This document shows positions 19,217 through 27,958 of a stretch of DNA of 64,000 nucleotides, piece by piece (position 1 is the stretch's first letter; every line of letters starts with the position of its first letter). Location: NCBI RefSeq assembly GCF_041583195.1, contig NZ_JBFHGL010000002.1:1-64000 (forward strand). Reading direction: 5' to 3'. The DNA is from Sulfurimonas sp. (GTDB taxonomy: Bacteria > Campylobacterota > Campylobacteria > Campylobacterales > Sulfurimonadaceae). Position numbers and translations under genes: made by a program. The notes beneath the pieces are model-generated. The model ran no database searches, had not been told where the DNA came from, and saw nothing but the letters and a program-made list of their open reading frames with translations.

Positions 19217-19774
19217 CTAACAAAAATCAGCTAAAAGTCCAGATTTTACTTGGTTGTAAGCTTCTTCACCCTCTAATTTTTTAACAATTTCTAGTGCAAA
19301 ACACATAGCAGTTCCTGGTCCGCGAGAAGTAATAACATTACCCTCTTCTACTACTTTTGCTTTATCACCCTGATAACCGTCTAGATCGATCTGCTCTTCT
19401 ACTGATGGATAACAAGTAAAGTTAGGTTTTAAAACTCCGGCTTTATTTAATGCAAATGGAGCTGCACAAATAGCACCGATTAGTTTACCTTTAGCATCCA
19501 TCTCTTTTAGAATTTTCTGTACATGTTCATCATCTGCAAGTGCATGTGTACCGCCCCAACCACCTGGAAGTACAACCATGTCAAATACATCAGAATCAAC
19601 GTTTTTCATATCTGAATCACTTACTAGAACAATACCGTTTGCACCTTCTACGTGGGCATGATCACCTATAGATGCCACAGTTACATCTACTCCACCACGT
19701 CTTAAAACATCTATAATTGTTACTGCTTCAATCTCTTCAAAACCTTTTGCAAGTGGAACTAATACATCAGCCAT
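19217..19774 (-). CDS. DJ-1/PfpI family protein
   Basis: 185 aa with AAGGAG before the ATG. The flavodoxin-like fold starts VLVPLAKGFEEIEAVTIID, has the conserved Glu16-type residue, and the nucleophile Cys in GAICAAPFAL with VLPGGWGGTHAL upstream, as in DJ-1/YajL/ThiJ. Family members act as protein or glyoxal-protecting enzymes or chaperones; the activity here is not settled. It stands alone, divergent from pyrD. Confidence 0.92.
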   Translation of the reverse strand: MADVLVPLAKGFEEIEAVTIIDVLRRGGVDVTVASIGDHAHVEGANGIVLVSDSDMKNVDSDVFDMVVLPGGWGGTHALADDEHVQKILKEMDAKGKLIGAICAAPFALNKAGVLKPNFTCYPSVEEQIDLDGYQGDKAKVVEEGNVITSRGPGTAMCFALEIVKKLEGEEAYNQVKSGLLADFC

Positions 19775-19890
19775 ATCAATCTCCTTAAATTTGTTTTATA
19801 TAGATAACTATACCAATATAAAACTTAATCATTATCTAGTCTTTACTTTATCTTTGTATAATAACACAATTTAAAATAAGAGACTAGATA

Positions 19891-20952
19891 ATGACGATAC
19901 CATACAATTCTATCAAACCTTACCTTTTCAAGTTTCAACCTGAGAATGCTCACCATATAGCAGAGTTTGTACTTAGACTTCCAAATTTTTGCCAACTTCC
20001 ATTTAACAGCTTTTTAGAATCTCACTTTATTACTGATGATGTTTTAAAACAAGAGCTTTTTGGACGTACTTTTTACAATCCTGTAGGACTTGGTGCAGGT
20101 TTTGATAAAAATGCAACTATGATCCGAGGTATGCAGATACTAGGGTTTGGTTTTACAGAGATTGGAACTGTTACACCAATACCACAATCGGGTAATCCAA
20201 AACCTAGAATGTGGCGCCATCCAGAAGAGGAGTCTATCCAAAATGCTATGGGCTTTAACAATGAAGGACTACTAAAGGTACAAAAAAGATTAAAAGAGCG
20301 TTATCCTTTCTCAACGCCTATCGGTGTAAATATAGGTAAAAATAAAGTTACACCTGAAGTGGAAGCTATAAATGACTATACAAAACTTATACAAACTCTA
20401 CATACACTTGGTGACTACCTTGTAATCAATATCTCTTCACCGAACACTCCAGGCTTAAGAGATCTTCAAAACGAAGAGTTCATTGCAAGACTTTTTGAAG
20501 AAGCTAAAAAAATAACTGACAAACCTATTCTTTTAAAAATAGCACCTGATATGACAAAAGAAGATGCAGTAGCACTAACTAAGATGGCAGTTGAAAAAGG
20601 GGCTGATGGTATCATCGCTACAAATACAACAATTGATTATTCTTTAGTTCCAAATCCTGCAGATGTAGGTGGGTTAAGCGGTGCAGTTTTAAAAGAGAAA
20701 AGTTTTGAGATCTTTGAAGCTATTGCAAAAGAACTTTACGGAAAAACTACACTGATCTCTGTCGGTGGAATAGACTCTGCAAAAGAGGCTTATAGACGTA
20801 TTCGTGCAGGAGCTAGTCTTGTTCAGATCCTAAGCGGACTTATATTTCACGGACCAGACATGATCATGAACATAAACAAAGAACTTATTGAGCTGATCAA
20901 AGCTGATGGTTTTAGCAACATTACAGAAGCTATCGGAGCGGATAGAAAATAA
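19891..20952 (+). CDS. pyrD: Dihydroorotate dehydrogenase (quinone), class 2
   Basis: 353 aa. The N-terminal helix region that docks to the membrane (about 1-45) is present, followed by NPVGLGAGFDKNA, MGFNNEG, the catalytic-base region NISSPNTPGLRDLQ with Ser, and the FMN phosphate loop ISVGGIDSAKEA. It oxidises dihydroorotate to orotate in pyrimidine synthesis and reduces quinone. It overlaps the M16 peptidase gene by one base. Confidence 0.97.
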   Translation: MTIPYNSIKPYLFKFQPENAHHIAEFVLRLPNFCQLPFNSFLESHFITDDVLKQELFGRTFYNPVGLGAGFDKNATMIRGMQILGFGFTEIGTVTPIPQSGNPKPRMWRHPEEESIQNAMGFNNEGLLKVQKRLKERYPFSTPIGVNIGKNKVTPEVEAINDYTKLIQTLHTLGDYLVINISSPNTPGLRDLQNEEFIARLFEEAKKITDKPILLKIAPDMTKEDAVALTKMAVEKGADGIIATNTTIDYSLVPNPADVGGLSGAVLKEKSFEIFEAIAKELYGKTTLISVGGIDSAKEAYRRIRAGASLVQILSGLIFHGPDMIMNINKELIELIKADGFSNITEAIGADRK

Positions 20953-22328
20953 TGAAATTTATTTTAGCGTTTATATTTTTGACTACATCTGCTTTTGCAC
21001 AGAACTCATTTATAAAATACGACGATAAAAAACAAACAAACGGAATAGATATGGCAAAAAAAAGAAAACTTCACAAAACACCGTCTCACTTACCAAACTA
21101 TGAGAGCATGACTCTTGATAACGGTCTTGAGATAGTTGTTATTCCACTAGAAAACAATTCAAACGTAATAAGCACTGATATCTTCTATAAAGTTGGAAGT
21201 AGAAACGAAGTACTTGGTAAAACAGGTATTGCACATATGCTTGAGCATATGAACTTCAAATCTACTAAAAATCTAGATGCCGGCGAATTTGACAAAGAGG
21301 TTAAAAGTATTGGTGGAGTTAACAACGCTTCAACTAGTTTTGACTATACACACTACTATATAAAATCATCATCTGAGAATTTAAACAAGTCACTAGACCT
21401 ATATGCAGAGCTTATGCAAAACCTAAACCTTAAAGATGAAGAGTTTCAACCTGAACGTGATGTTGTTGCAGAGGAACGTAGATGGCGTACTGAAAACTCA
21501 CCTATCGGATATCTTTACTTTGCTATGTTCAACAACTCTTATGTATACCATCCATACCATTGGACGCCGATCGGGTTTATGAATGATATTCAAACTTGGA
21601 CTATTGATGATATAAAAAATTTCCACGAGACATATTACCAACCAAACAATGCTATTTTAATGGTTACCGGTGATATAGAAGCCGACAAAGTTTTTGACTA
21701 TGCTAAAAAAGCATTTGGGAGTATAAAAAACAAAGTAATAGTTCCAGAAGTTCAAGCAATTGAACCTACGCAAGACGGTGCTAAACGTGTTATGATCAAA
21801 AAGGACAGTGAAGTTGAGATCGTAGCTATTACTTTTCATATACCTGATTTTAAACATGAAGATCAACCAACACTCAGCACTATAAGTGAGATACTTTACT
21901 CTGGAAAAAGCTCACGTCTTTATAAAGAACTGGTTGAGAAAAAACGCCTTGTAAATCAAGTATATGCTTATAACATGGAAAATATAGATCCGGGTCTGTT
22001 TATATTTTTAGCTTCGTGTAATCCAGGTGTAAAAGCCGAAGATGTTGAAGCTGAACTTATTAAACAAATAGAGCTTATGAAGAGCACAAAAGTTACAAAA
22101 GCTGAGCTTGAAAAAGTTAAGATCAACACTAAAGCAGACTTTATCTATTCGTTAGAGTCTTCAAGCTCTGTTGCAAACTTATATGGTAGTTATTTAGTTC
22201 GTGGAGACTTAACTCCTCTTCTTACTTATGAAGATGATATCAAAGCGATAACACCGAAAAAAGTTCAAGATGCAGCTAAAAAGTACTTTGATTTTGACAA
22301 ATCAACAACACTGATACTTAAAAAATAA
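20952..22328 (+). CDS. M16 family zinc metallopeptidase, exported
   Basis: 458 aa. A signal peptide (FILAFIFLTTSAFAQ) is followed by the M16 inverted zinc motif HMLEHMNF (HxxEH, about residue 97) and a downstream Glu in DVVAEERRWR, so the active site is complete. The second, inactive-type M16 domain fills the C-terminal half. It is probably a periplasmic peptidase acting on small peptides, as YmxG/PqqL relatives do. Translationally coupled to pyrD, but with no known functional link. Confidence 0.92.
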   Translation: MKFILAFIFLTTSAFAQNSFIKYDDKKQTNGIDMAKKRKLHKTPSHLPNYESMTLDNGLEIVVIPLENNSNVISTDIFYKVGSRNEVLGKTGIAHMLEHMNFKSTKNLDAGEFDKEVKSIGGVNNASTSFDYTHYYIKSSSENLNKSLDLYAELMQNLNLKDEEFQPERDVVAEERRWRTENSPIGYLYFAMFNNSYVYHPYHWTPIGFMNDIQTWTIDDIKNFHETYYQPNNAILMVTGDIEADKVFDYAKKAFGSIKNKVIVPEVQAIEPTQDGAKRVMIKKDSEVEIVAITFHIPDFKHEDQPTLSTISEILYSGKSSRLYKELVEKKRLVNQVYAYNMENIDPGLFIFLASCNPGVKAEDVEAELIKQIELMKSTKVTKAELEKVKINTKADFIYSLESSSSVANLYGSYLVRGDLTPLLTYEDDIKAITPKKVQDAAKKYFDFDKSTTLILKK

Positions 22329-22343
22329 AATTAAGGAATTAAC

Positions 22344-22550
22344 ATGGACGTTCAAAAACACGATGAAATAATGTCATTCATAATGAAAAAACTTGAAGAG
22401 GAAAAACTTGATGTAGGATCAGCTATACAGATCTGGCACTCTATGGGGCTTTTTATATTTTCTCAACTAGATACTGAGGAGAAAGATGTTTCTAAAATCT
22501 ATGAAGCAATCAGAGAGTATCTAACAGAGATGGAGAAACTAAAAGTTTAA
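22344..22550 (+). CDS. Small conserved-type helical protein (68 aa)
   Basis: A strong AAGGAAT site precedes the ATG. The 68 residues are mostly helix-forming, charged and soluble (for example IMKKLEEEKLDVGSAI and EAIREYLTEMEKLKV), with no signal or membrane span. The family is not recognised. It follows the peptidase gene by 15 bases and ends just before a hairpin, so it is the last gene of the pyrD operon. Confidence 0.7.
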   Translation: MDVQKHDEIMSFIMKKLEEEKLDVGSAIQIWHSMGLFIFSQLDTEEKDVSKIYEAIREYLTEMEKLKV

Positions 22551-22552
22551 AG

Positions 22553-22577
22553 TATAAAGGACATAAAGTCCTTTATA
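22553..22577 (+). terminator. Hairpin after the pyrD operon
   Basis: A perfect 10-bp inverted repeat, TATAAAGGAC / GTCCTTTATA, with an ATAAA loop starts three bases after the stop codon of the 68-aa gene. The T-tract is short, so termination is likely but not proven. The next 170 bases up to the globin gene are very AT-rich, with no gene visible. Confidence 0.65.
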
Positions 22578-22749
22578 TCTACTAATTACATCACTTTCCA
22601 ACCTACTTTCTAAAAATCCAAAACTAATACAAATATAATACTTAATAATAATATTAACTACTGTAACATGCAACTCTTATATAATATTTTTTTATACTAT
22701 TTTATATTTTAACATCATTGTCTATATTAGAAAAAAGAGGGGAATAGAC

Positions 22750-23121
22750 ATGCCAAATACACTTTATAACCAACTTGGCGGGACTAAAGGAATTACACGA
22801 ATAGTAGAGTATGCAATAGATGCACACCGTGAAAACCCTATTTTTACGACTAGGTTTGAAAACGCATTAGATATTGAACGTGCGAAAAAGAAGTCTATAG
22901 AGTTTTTTTGTGCCGGTGTATTATGCCCTAAGACCTGCAGGGACTTGGCAAATAAAGCGGTAGTAAGAAGTATATCAGAACAAGAGTTTATTGATGTTGT
23001 GGATGACATTATATGTGCACTGGATGACAATAAAATAGACTCTAGTACAAAAAAAGATGTACTTACCATATTTATATTCGTTAAAAGAGAATATTACAAC
23101 AGTCTGCTAAAAATATTTTAG
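22750..23121 (+). CDS. Truncated-hemoglobin-like protein lacking recognisable heme ligands
   Basis: 123 aa. The frame LYNQLGGTKGITRIVEYA, the ENPIFTTRF segment, and SISEQEFIDVVDDIICAL align by eye with group 1 truncated hemoglobins. In the usual D-M-x-x-A-H-x-G-x-x-I motif that carries the proximal His, this protein has DLANKAVVRSIS, putting Ala at the His position; the Tyr at B10 also appears to be Ile. It has Cys in CAGVLCPKTC not usual in the family. It may be a heme-free sensor or a decayed paralogue. Single gene with its own leader region and a terminator. Confidence 0.7.
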   Translation: MPNTLYNQLGGTKGITRIVEYAIDAHRENPIFTTRFENALDIERAKKKSIEFFCAGVLCPKTCRDLANKAVVRSISEQEFIDVVDDIICALDDNKIDSSTKKDVLTIFIFVKREYYNSLLKIF

Positions 23122-23138
23122 AAAGGTTGAAGTTAATA

Positions 23139-23159
23139 TTCCACGCAAAGTGCGTGGAA
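23139..23159. terminator. Bidirectional hairpin terminator
   Basis: A GC-rich 9-bp stem, TTCCACGCA / TGCGTGGAA, with a 3-base loop stands between the convergent globin-like and adenylate kinase genes. Confidence 0.8.
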
Positions 23160-23172
23160 GTAGGAAGTTTAA

Positions 23173-23829
<657 letters not shown>

Positions 23830-23924
23830 CTAAATATTTTGATTTCGCAATTTTACTACACCAAGGCTAAAATATAGATAATTCATATATAATGTTAGTA
23901 AGACAATTTACTATTAGGGTTAAA

Positions 23925-24542
23925 ATGGAAACGTTAAAAGAACACTGGAACAGCATATTTTCTAAAACTAATGACACTGATTTGGGTTGGTATGAAGAAG
24001 ATATTTCTCAGACATTAAAGTTTCTTAGAGAAATCCCACACAGTGAATCTAAAACAGTTTTCTTACCAGGTTCTGGAACTTCAACACTAGTCGATGCACT
24101 TCTAAATCAAGGGCATCAACTTATTTTAAATGACATCAGTAACGAAGCTTTAAATAAACTAAAAAATAGACTTAGAAATGATGAAAACACAACATATCTT
24201 CATCATGATATATCTAAACCTTTACCACTAAAAAGTCCAAAAGTAGATCTTTGGATCGACCGTGCTGTTTTACACTTTTTACTCAACGAGCTTGATATTG
24301 AGACATACTTTAATAACCTTTGCTCTAGTGTTAAACCAGGCGGCTTTGTTTTACTTGCAGAGTTTTCAACTATAGGTGCTCTAAAATGTGCAGGACTAGA
24401 TGTACACCGCTACTCTGTTTCAGAGATAAATGATCGTATTGGAAATGAGTTTAAGCTTATTAAAGATGAAGAATATAAATATATAAACCCATCTGGCAAT
24501 GAGAGACCATATATTTATGCACTTTATAAGAGAGAGGGCTAA
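23925..24542 (+). CDS. SAM-dependent methyltransferase (TPMT-like)
   Basis: 205 aa from the ATG at 23925; an upstream extension of 11 codons lacks family similarity. It starts METLKEHWNSIFSK, has SAM-binding FLPGSGTSTLVDALL, acidic NDISNEAL, and DLWIDRAVLHFLL, as in thiopurine methyltransferase-like and tellurite-resistance methyltransferases. The substrate is unknown. It is followed two bases later by a membrane methyltransferase gene, suggesting a shared pathway. Confidence 0.85.
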   Translation: METLKEHWNSIFSKTNDTDLGWYEEDISQTLKFLREIPHSESKTVFLPGSGTSTLVDALLNQGHQLILNDISNEALNKLKNRLRNDENTTYLHHDISKPLPLKSPKVDLWIDRAVLHFLLNELDIETYFNNLCSSVKPGGFVLLAEFSTIGALKCAGLDVHRYSVSEINDRIGNEFKLIKDEEYKYINPSGNERPYIYALYKREG

Positions 24543-24544
24543 AA

Positions 24545-25225
24545 ATGACTTTTTTACAGTGGATTCGTTTAGTTATAGTCTACCTTCTAATCCCGATTAT
24601 GCTCTTCATCTCAGCAGGTGATCTTGGGTGGTGGCAGGCGTGGGTTTATTCCGTTCTAATTATGGTAGCAGGAGTCGGCGGGCGTATATTGACAGAGATC
24701 TATAACCCTGGATTACTAGCTGAACGCATTGATGTTGAAAAACTAAAAGGTGCAAAATCTTGGGATAAGATCTTGGCTCCGCTTATGGCTATCAGCTTGT
24801 CCTATCCACTCGTTATTGTAGCTGGATTGGATCATATGTTTAGCGCCTCTCCTATTTTGCCTGTATGGCTTTCAATAGTTGGTTTGGTATTGGTTGCAGT
24901 TGGATACTCCTTTGCTACATGGGCGTTAATTGAGAATAAATTTTTCTCAAGCGTAGTGCGTATTCAAAAAGAGAGAGGTCATAAGGTATGTGACACAGGT
25001 CCGTACAAAATCGTGCGTCATCCAGGTTATGCAGGTAATCTTCTGGCACTTCCGGGAATGGCATTAGCCCTAAACTCTATATGGCTGATCATTCCATCTC
25101 TAATAGCACTTATAATTGCCATTATAAGAACCTCTCTAGAAGATAAGATACTTCAAGAAGAATTGTCAGGATATAAAGAATATACACAGCGTGTACGATA
25201 CCGTTTAATACCGTGGATCTACTAG
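24545..25225 (+). CDS. Membrane methyltransferase of the isoprenylcysteine carboxyl methyltransferase/PEMT family
   Basis: 226 aa with about six membrane spans. The C-terminal SAM-binding motif is clear: GPYKIVRHPGYAGNLL (His-Pro) and EDKILQEELSGYKEYTQRV (Glu-Glu), as in ICMT-like bacterial proteins. Bacterial members methylate lipids, quinone-like compounds or small thiols; the substrate is unknown. Part of a short run with the upstream methyltransferase and the flavoprotein downstream. Confidence 0.88.
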   Translation: MTFLQWIRLVIVYLLIPIMLFISAGDLGWWQAWVYSVLIMVAGVGGRILTEIYNPGLLAERIDVEKLKGAKSWDKILAPLMAISLSYPLVIVAGLDHMFSASPILPVWLSIVGLVLVAVGYSFATWALIENKFFSSVVRIQKERGHKVCDTGPYKIVRHPGYAGNLLALPGMALALNSIWLIIPSLIALIIAIIRTSLEDKILQEELSGYKEYTQRVRYRLIPWIY

Positions 25226-25249
25226 AGTTCAACATTAAAGGATAAAAAG

Positions 25250-25789
25250 ATGAAAAACATTTTAATAGTAGTTGCAAATCCAAAAGAAGACAGCTTCTCA
25301 TTTGCAATGGCAAATAAATACAAAAACAAATGTAAAGAGAAAAACTATGATGTAGAGTTCTTAGATCTATATAGAGATGAAAACCAACAACCTTTTTTTA
25401 CAAATGAACAAGTTACTACAAAAGAGATGAAATACTATCAGGAAAAGATCTCAAAAGCGGATGAGATCACTTTTGTATTTCCTTACTGGTGGGGAAGCAT
25501 GCCTGCTATTTTAAAAAACTTTATAGACTGGAACTTTTCTAATGGCTTTGCATTTGAGTATGTAAACTCAAGACCACATGGATTATTAAAAGGAAAAAGT
25601 GTAAAAGTTTTTACTACAACTGGTGCACCATACTTATTTTACATGTTAACAGGAGCGCACAGGAGACTAAGAAGTATGCTAAAAGAGCAGATCATAGAGT
25701 TTTGCGGCATGAAGTTTGAAGAGTTTAATATCTTTGGCGGAGTAGATACAAGCAAAAAGAAGATGCAAAAAATACTTGATAAAATATAA
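25250..25789 (+). CDS. NAD(P)H quinone reductase-like flavodoxin-fold protein
   Basis: 179 aa. It begins KNILIVVANPKEDSFSFAMA, the FMN/FAD phosphate-binding start of the NQO1/KefF/MdaB family, and has FVFPYWWGSMPAILKNFIDW and TTTGAP motifs. It probably transfers two electrons from NAD(P)H to quinones. Its stop is seven bases before a TATAAT box that seems to serve the next gene. Confidence 0.88.
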   Translation: MKNILIVVANPKEDSFSFAMANKYKNKCKEKNYDVEFLDLYRDENQQPFFTNEQVTTKEMKYYQEKISKADEITFVFPYWWGSMPAILKNFIDWNFSNGFAFEYVNSRPHGLLKGKSVKVFTTTGAPYLFYMLTGAHRRLRSMLKEQIIEFCGMKFEEFNIFGGVDTSKKKMQKILDKI

Positions 25790-25795
25790 ATTTGA

Positions 25796-25801
25796 TATAA
25801 T
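25796..25801 (+). promoter_or_regulatory. -10 box for the ABC-F gene
   Basis: TATAAT just after the flavoprotein stop. No good -35 is visible at the usual distance (TTGATA at 25776 is close at 14 bp). Transcription from here would give a 5' leader of about 105 bases before the ABC-F start. Confidence 0.45.
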
Positions 25802-25828
25802 TACAGAAACAAAAAAAGGGATATTGCT

Positions 25829-25846
25829 ATGTGGATATTAAACTAA
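25829..25846 (+). CDS. Possible leader peptide (MWILN) upstream of ABC-F
   Basis: A five-codon frame, ATG TGG ATA TTA AAC TAA, preceded by AAAAAAAGGG at eight bases. It lies 69 bases before the ABC-F start and directly before three segments able to pair with one another. Short leader peptides of this kind control many antibiotic-resistance ABC-F and erm genes, which is the reason to note it. Very short frames occur by chance, so confidence is low to moderate. Confidence 0.4.
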   Translation: MWILN

Positions 25847-25852
25847 CGGTAC

Positions 25853-25908
25853 TCGAGGAAATTTTTTAACTTCAATCCTTGACTACTTCTTCTAACCGAT
25901 TCAAGGAT
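25853..25908 (+). promoter_or_regulatory. Alternative hairpins covering the ABC-F ribosome binding site
   Basis: Three segments: S1 TCGAGGA (25853-25859), S2 ATCCTTGA (25875-25882), S3 TCAAGGAT (25901-25908). S2 and S3 are perfect 8-base complements, and S3 contains the AAGGA ribosome site of ABC-F. S1 can also pair with TCCTTGA of S2 (seven pairs, one G-U), so S1:S2 and S2:S3 exclude each other. This is the layout of a translation attenuator, although which state is induced cannot be told. Confidence 0.5.
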
Positions 25909-25914
25909 ACACAT

Positions 25915-27396
25915 ATGCAATCTTTACAACTAAACAACATATATTTTAAATACCCTGCTTCGGCAGACTACATATTCGAAGACTTAAACCTTGAGCTCTA
26001 CCCTGGCTGGAGTGCACTTGTAGGTGCAAACGGTGCAGGAAAGAGCACTCTTTTAAAACTCATTACAAAAGAGCTCTCTCCTGAGAGCGGTAGCGTTATA
26101 AACAATCTTGTCACGGCTTATTGTCCACAGTCAACAGAAAATCTGCCTGAAAATGCCGAAGAGTTTTTTAGCTCATATGAGGGTAATACTTTTAGACTAA
26201 AAGAGCTTTTAGAGATACAAGAAGACTGGCTTTACAGATGGGATACTCTTAGCCATGGCGAGAGAAAACGCATCCAAATAGCAGCTGCTCTTTTTTTAGA
26301 GCCTGATGTACTCATAGTAGATGAGCCTACAAACCATCTTGACATGCAGACTAAAGAGAAACTCTTTAGAGCGTTAGAGTCTTACGATGGCATAGGCATT
26401 TTGGTAAGTCATGACAGAGAACTTTTAGATTTGTTATGTACCAAGACATTTGTTATAAAAAACGGCTCGCTTACAAAGATAAAGTCAAACTTCTCTACTG
26501 CCATAAAAGAGCTTGACACAATAAAGAACTTTCAAAGACAGCAAAAATCTCAGCACTCAAAAGAGCTTAAAAAGGTAGACAAGCAGATCCAAAGTGCAAA
26601 AGAGAGTGTCTCAAGTTCTAAAAGCAGACTCTCACTTAAAAACGTGGACAACAAAGACAGTGACGCAAAAGCAAAAGTCTACCTTGCAAAGATCACCTCT
26701 AAAAACAAGTACGAAGGGCAAGCCGTAAAAACCGCCACTTCAAAAAAAGAGCATCTGTTAAAAGAAGATATAAGCATTGATAAAGAGTATGAGAAAGGGA
26801 TAATGTTTGAGCAAAGCATAGACAACAGAGCCTTCCCTTTTGTTATAGAGAAAACGACTGAAACTATAAACGGTTTTACGTTTAACATACCAAGACTGGT
26901 TATAGAAAAAGGTGATAAGGTCTGGATACAAGGTGACAATGGTAGCGGTAAGAGTACATTTATAAACTATGTACTTTCAACTTTAAAAACAAGCGATTAC
27001 CTCTACATTCCACAAGAGATAAGTGAAGAGGATTCACAGAAACTTTTTAAAGAGATAAAAGAGTTAAGTGATGATAAACAAGGTGAGATTTTTACTACTA
27101 TTACTAGGCTATCTTCCGACCCAAAAGCACTGTTGCAGAGTAAAACTCCAAGTCCGGGAGAGATTCGAAAACTTTTAATAGCAAAAGATTTGTCAAACAA
27201 CCCTCCCCTTATCATCTTGGATGAGCCGACAAATCATATGGATATAGATTCAATTATGAGTATTGAAAAAGCTTTAACAGAGTTTCAAGGTGCGGTTATT
27301 TTCATTAGTCATGATATGACCTTTTGTAAAAGCTTGGCAAATAAAACTTGGAGGGTTGAAAAAGATAAAAAACTTGTTCATATAGTTGAAAAATAA
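25915..27396 (+). CDS. ABC-F family ATPase (two nucleotide-binding domains)
   Basis: 493 aa from the ATG at 25915, which has AAGGA seven bases upstream; a TTG frame 12 codons longer crosses the hairpin and is rejected. NBD1: Walker A GANGAGKSTLL, signature LSHGERKRI, Walker B VLIVDEPTNHLD. A charged linker (about 200-270) joins NBD2 with GDNGSGKST, a degenerate signature SPGEIRKLL and LIILDEPTNHMD. No membrane domain. Such proteins act on the ribosome, as translation factors or antibiotic protectors. The subtype is not settled. It directly precedes the cassette array. Confidence 0.9.
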   Translation: MQSLQLNNIYFKYPASADYIFEDLNLELYPGWSALVGANGAGKSTLLKLITKELSPESGSVINNLVTAYCPQSTENLPENAEEFFSSYEGNTFRLKELLEIQEDWLYRWDTLSHGERKRIQIAAALFLEPDVLIVDEPTNHLDMQTKEKLFRALESYDGIGILVSHDRELLDLLCTKTFVIKNGSLTKIKSNFSTAIKELDTIKNFQRQQKSQHSKELKKVDKQIQSAKESVSSSKSRLSLKNVDNKDSDAKAKVYLAKITSKNKYEGQAVKTATSKKEHLLKEDISIDKEYEKGIMFEQSIDNRAFPFVIEKTTETINGFTFNIPRLVIEKGDKVWIQGDNGSGKSTFINYVLSTLKTSDYLYIPQEISEEDSQKLFKEIKELSDDKQGEIFTTITRLSSDPKALLQSKTPSPGEIRKLLIAKDLSNNPPLIILDEPTNHMDIDSIMSIEKALTEFQGAVIFISHDMTFCKSLANKTWRVEKDKKLVHIVEK

Positions 27397-27441
27397 TATT
27401 TTTAGTGTTTACTTATTTAGCTAGTTTCAAGATTGACTATA

Positions 27442-27458
27442 TATAATGTTCGTTGAAT
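27442..27458 (+). promoter_or_regulatory. Possible array promoter -10 and GTT recombination border
   Basis: TATAAT (27442-27447) is followed at 27452 by GTTGAAT, which fits the integron core G^TTRRRY. This is where the left edge of the first cassette would be expected, 35 bases before its gene. There is no visible attC upstream, so it could be an attI-type or old cassette border. A single 7-base match is weak evidence. Confidence 0.3.
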
Positions 27459-27486
27459 AAATAGTTATATATCAGGAGAAATAGCA

Positions 27487-27879
27487 ATGAGTTTGATTAT
27501 GAGCATAATATTTCTACTCATTCCTTTTGATGTTTTAAGCGTAAACCACTTACTACTATCAAATAAGTTAGGTAAAACTTTGGTTTCAGCTATATCTGCA
27601 ACGTTAGTTTATGTCATTATTGTAGGTAGTGTAATGTACACAAACTATAAACTTGATACTGAACTAGCTGCATTCGACTTAAATGCAGACGGCTTGTTTT
27701 CTGGTGATGAAATTACACCAGAACAAGAAATCGCAATGGATCGCGTAGTTAACGATGCAGGAAGAAATTTTGCCCCAATCACAGGTGCTATTTTCTCATT
27801 TATCTATTTTTTATGCCTCTGGTCAATATTGTCTATCTCATCTTGGGTAAAGAGAATGTATGTCAGTAAAAACATATAA
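27487..27879 (+). CDS. Cassette protein 1: two- to three-span membrane protein with EF-hand-like loop
   Basis: 130 aa with AGGAG before the ATG. Spans at about 2-20, 32-52 and 98-118 flank an outer or inner loop containing DLNADGLFSGDE, which matches the 12-residue calcium-binding EF-hand pattern (D-x-N-x-D-G-x-x-S-x-x-E). The family is not recognised. Its stop codon TAA lies inside the R'' box of the first attC, the tight gene-to-attC packing expected of a cassette. Confidence 0.75.
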   Translation: MSLIMSIIFLLIPFDVLSVNHLLLSNKLGKTLVSAISATLVYVIIVGSVMYTNYKLDTELAAFDLNADGLFSGDEITPEQEIAMDRVVNDAGRNFAPITGAIFSFIYFLCLWSILSISSWVKRMYVSKNI

Positions 27880-27942
27880 CAAATCATTGGAGAGAAACAT
27901 TTGATCCTGCGGCTAAAATATTTCTCAACTCAAACGTTAGAC
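27874..27942 (+). repeat. attC site 1
   Basis: R'' ATATAAC (27874-27880) and R' GTTAGAC (27936-27942). The arms pair as GAGAAACATTTGA with TAAAATATTTCTC (two mismatches) around a small tcctgcggc loop. Most of the sequence is shared with sites 2 and 3 (TTGGAGAGAAA, TTTCTCAACTCAAACGTTA). Confidence 0.88.
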
Positions 27943-27958
27943 TCACATAGGAAAGTAT

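Noticed and set aside
22578-22749. Possible tRNA or small RNA in the gap before the globin gene
   Set aside because: No acceptor/T-arm pattern or stable hairpin was found, only AT-rich sequence.
25879-25914. Longer start for the ABC-F protein
   Set aside because: The TTG lies in the S2 pairing segment with no ribosome site, and the family start matches the ATG at 25915.
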